Shown here piece by piece: positions 61,705 through 64,000 of a DNA stretch of 64,000 nucleotides. The DNA lies in NCBI GenBank assembly GCA_026929865.2, contig CM049400.1, forward strand, positions 12,355,501 through 12,419,500, given 5' to 3'. How positions within the stretch are numbered: position 1 is the first letter of the stretch; every line of letters starts with the position of its first letter. The position numbers and the translations under genes were made by a program. The stretch is from Hyperoplus lanceolatus. Taxonomy: Eukaryota; Chordata; Actinopteri; Uranoscopiformes; Ammodytidae. The notes below the pieces were generated by a model. It did not search any database, was not told the DNA's origin, and was given only the letters and a program-made list of their open reading frames with translations.

Positions 61705-63651
61705 ACTAACTTGAGACGTGAAAGTCCTCCTGGTGTTGCTCATCTCTCTGTGTTTTCCAGGATTGATCACCGGGCTTTGCCAATAAAAAGCCTCACCACT
61801 CAGAGGATGTGTGAACACACCGAGGTGCCTTAATTGAAAAATCTTTGGCACTGTCACATCCCTCTATCACTCGCATCCCCTATCCCTCAGTCCCAACCTC
61901 ATCACTAACTTCTAACCTCATTTGTTGCTTTTATTTTCCACAGAGGCAATAGCCTTTCCCACACCACACCATGCTCATGTGTCATTATCCCCAGCCCCCT
62001 TTACTGCTAGCCATGTTATCGCTTCAGCAGTAACGCCTTGTGTGCTTACTGAATTTACAACTCCAACCTGCCAGAGGAGCATGCATGGCATAGTGTAATC
62101 TTTGGCTGATCCCATCCCCGAGGCTTTCATCCCCAGTAAGAACTGTTGTTGATTGAGGGATGTACAATCTGAAGCTTGCAGACCTCTTCCAGCCGTTGAC
62201 AGAGTGTCTATTATTCCTGGTCTTAGTCCCGTTGTTCAGGGAGAAGCAAGGACTTGCTAATCAAATAGTTTTAATCCATGGAAAGCATCTGTCTTCATTC
62301 TCCAGAGGGCAGCAGGCTGTGCAGCGGAGGAGCTCTGAACCCTGCTCACGACTGGAAAAGGAAAACAAAAACCTGTCGCTGAGGAGTCATGTGTTGTGAC
62401 TTGGTCAGCCAGCTGTGCAGTGCATGTAGGGTATGGATGGCAGGACTGTCAAATTGACAGATGTTTCCCCACCCTCTCCTTTTCCTAAGTGTCAGACATA
62501 GTAAAAAGATGGGTCAAAATTTCTCTCATTATCTGCAGTCATTGGTGCTTATATTTCTATGCTCTTTCATCCGTCCACCCCTGTCCTTCAACATGAGCAC
62601 AATACAGAACAAGCCACTTTAAAGTTGTTCTCAAACAAGAGACAAACAGTGCAGTGTCCCTGCTTCTGTCATTTTATCATGCAACTACCAGTCTAAGAAT
62701 AGAAAAGTTTCCTACCCTCTATCAGTTCATTTTCTACAAATTGATGTTCTTAGCCATATTCAAACTGGATGGCTCATGATGTCAGCTCGTCTTCTTTTCC
62801 CCTCACCCACAGAGTAAATGTCTCTGGTTGTGCACTGTTTGTGATTAATGGAACATCAAAAGCCGATCTCAGCTCAGTGTGATACATTCCTGAGGACATG
62901 AGTCTGCCAGGGACACATAAACATCATTAATGAACAAGAGGAAGACTGCAGAGAGACAGAGTGACAGAAAGAGGGTGTCGAAGCAAACACGCATCAGGCA
63001 CAATGTATTTTTGCCAGTAATGTTGTGATGTATATTTACCTGAGGGTTTGATGATGATTGCCTCCATGCAGCCACTTTGAGCGATGGCAACACACTGTTT
63101 GCACCCAGGGATCTCATGTGATTACCTTCCATCAGTTCAGTGCAGAATGGACAGCAGCACCTTTCTTTACCCCCCAAATCCATTTGGAAAATCACATCTC
63201 TCTCTGCTCCCTCATGTCCAGTAGCAAAGAACACAAAAGTGTACAAAGAAATAACATATCCACTCATCTATGTGAGGACAGCTATATTTATCTGGATATG
63301 TAACTCTCTGCTGAGCTCAGAGACTTTATTAGCCAGAAAAGGGGATAGCAAAAAGGAAATACAATTATGTAACAGTGTGCATTGTATTCTGAGCTATTGT
63401 AGATAGGGATATTAATGCTACCGTTTCATAGCGAAGGTCTGACCTTTGAGTCATGTTTCTCTGCAGAACAAATCTGTGGATCCTTAAGGAAACAAATCCT
63501 GCAGCTTTAAACTATTTATTGAAAGCATTTGAGATTCTTATGTTGGAAATTCTATAAGGTTTCTGTATGTTCAGCTCAGCCTTTTCCCAAACCTGTTTTT
63601 TTTTCTCAAGAAACTCTGAAACTGCCGTGCTATAGCCAGCTGCCACTTAAC
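61705..63651. other. intergenic, nothing recognised
   Basis: No coding similarity on either strand; the open frames of up to 132 codons have no conserved character. No repeat termini were seen. Confidence 0.45.
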
Positions 63652-63946
63652 TTAGCTTAGCTTGGCACACAGACTTGAAACAAAGTACCTGGCTGTCCGA
63701 AGGTATTACATTTGACTATCAGTAACTTAAAGCTCACTTAAGTTACCTGGTTTGTTTAATCCTACACATAACCTCCCGTAGAACCATACATTGAAATGTG
63801 TACACTTCTACTTTTGTATGGTAAAAAGATACTACATGTTATTTAGTGAGCTTTAGAGGTATGACTTTGTTACCTTTGGACAGAGCCAAGGTAGCTGTTT
63901 GCCCCTGTTTCAGGTGTTTATGTTTAGCTAACCTGGGCTAAGCTAA
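63652..63946. mobile_element. foldback MITE with TTAGCTTAGC termini
   Basis: The left arm TTAGCTTAGC...CTGGCTGTCCGAAGGTA...TAAAGCTCAC is mirrored by GTGAGCTTTAGAGGTA...TTACCTTTGGACAGAGCCAAGG...GCTAAGCTAA. This is a very common element type in teleost genomes. The segment at 4540-4860 is a decayed relative. Confidence 0.75.
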
Positions 63947-64000
63947 TTGACTACTTGCTATAACTTCATAATTATGTTCTTACTTTTCATCAAACTCAAA

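Noticed and set aside
62869-63267. 132-codon minus-strand frame with a hydrophobic C-terminal half
   Set aside because: It is not similar to any family I know, lacks a good start context and has an overlapping plus-strand frame. A real exon cannot be excluded.

Overview
The window reads as a vertebrate nuclear genome, almost certainly a ray-finned (teleost) fish. It has split genes with GT-AG introns, long microsatellites, and teleost-style repeats: a BEL/Pao retrotransposon, tRNA-derived SINEs, an L2-like LINE fragment and many small inverted-repeat DNA elements. Five cellular protein genes can be supported. Three of them (abtb3, cry1, mterf2) reproduce the human 12q23 neighbourhood BTBD11-CRY1-MTERF2.

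Layout. 1-13132 is the 5' part of intron 1 of abtb3/btbd11, on the minus strand. 13133-13985 is its first coding exon. 14000-18498 is the head-to-head spacer between abtb3 (-) and cry1 (+), and it carries a composite circadian D-box/E'-box. 18499-23850 is a complete 11-exon cryptochrome-1 gene (570 aa), with its polyA signal near 24885. 25679-28747 is a complete 6-exon dihydrofolate-reductase-like gene (193 aa) that keeps vertebrate DHFR exon sizes but has lost key substrate and cofactor residues. 29400-34000 is non-coding, with one promoter/polyA-like unit. 34024-35151 is mterf2 (-), with a probable non-coding first exon near 36276. 37109-42465 is a young BEL/Pao element lacking gag, with a SINE inside its pol. 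43546-46105 is a nest of DNA transposons, including a hAT with an exact 8-bp target duplication. 47592-49259 is an intronless four-Ig-domain type I membrane receptor. 49260-64000 is gene-poor and full of MITEs, SINE/LINE pieces and microsatellites. A promoter-like stretch near 60-61 kb may belong to a gene beyond the window.

The genes do not form a pathway. cry1 is the core circadian repressor. mterf2 acts on mitochondrial transcription. The dhfr-like gene sits between them, a position where I know of no mammalian DHFR gene. The most interesting items are that dhfr-like paralog, the palindromic E'/D/E' circadian element upstream of cry1, the single-exon Ig receptor with an acidic tyrosine stalk, and a repeated class of TTAA-flanked elements that all begin TTAAAG or TTAAAA.

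All exon models were made by eye from splice signals, reading phase and remembered family sequences. No alignment or database search was run.
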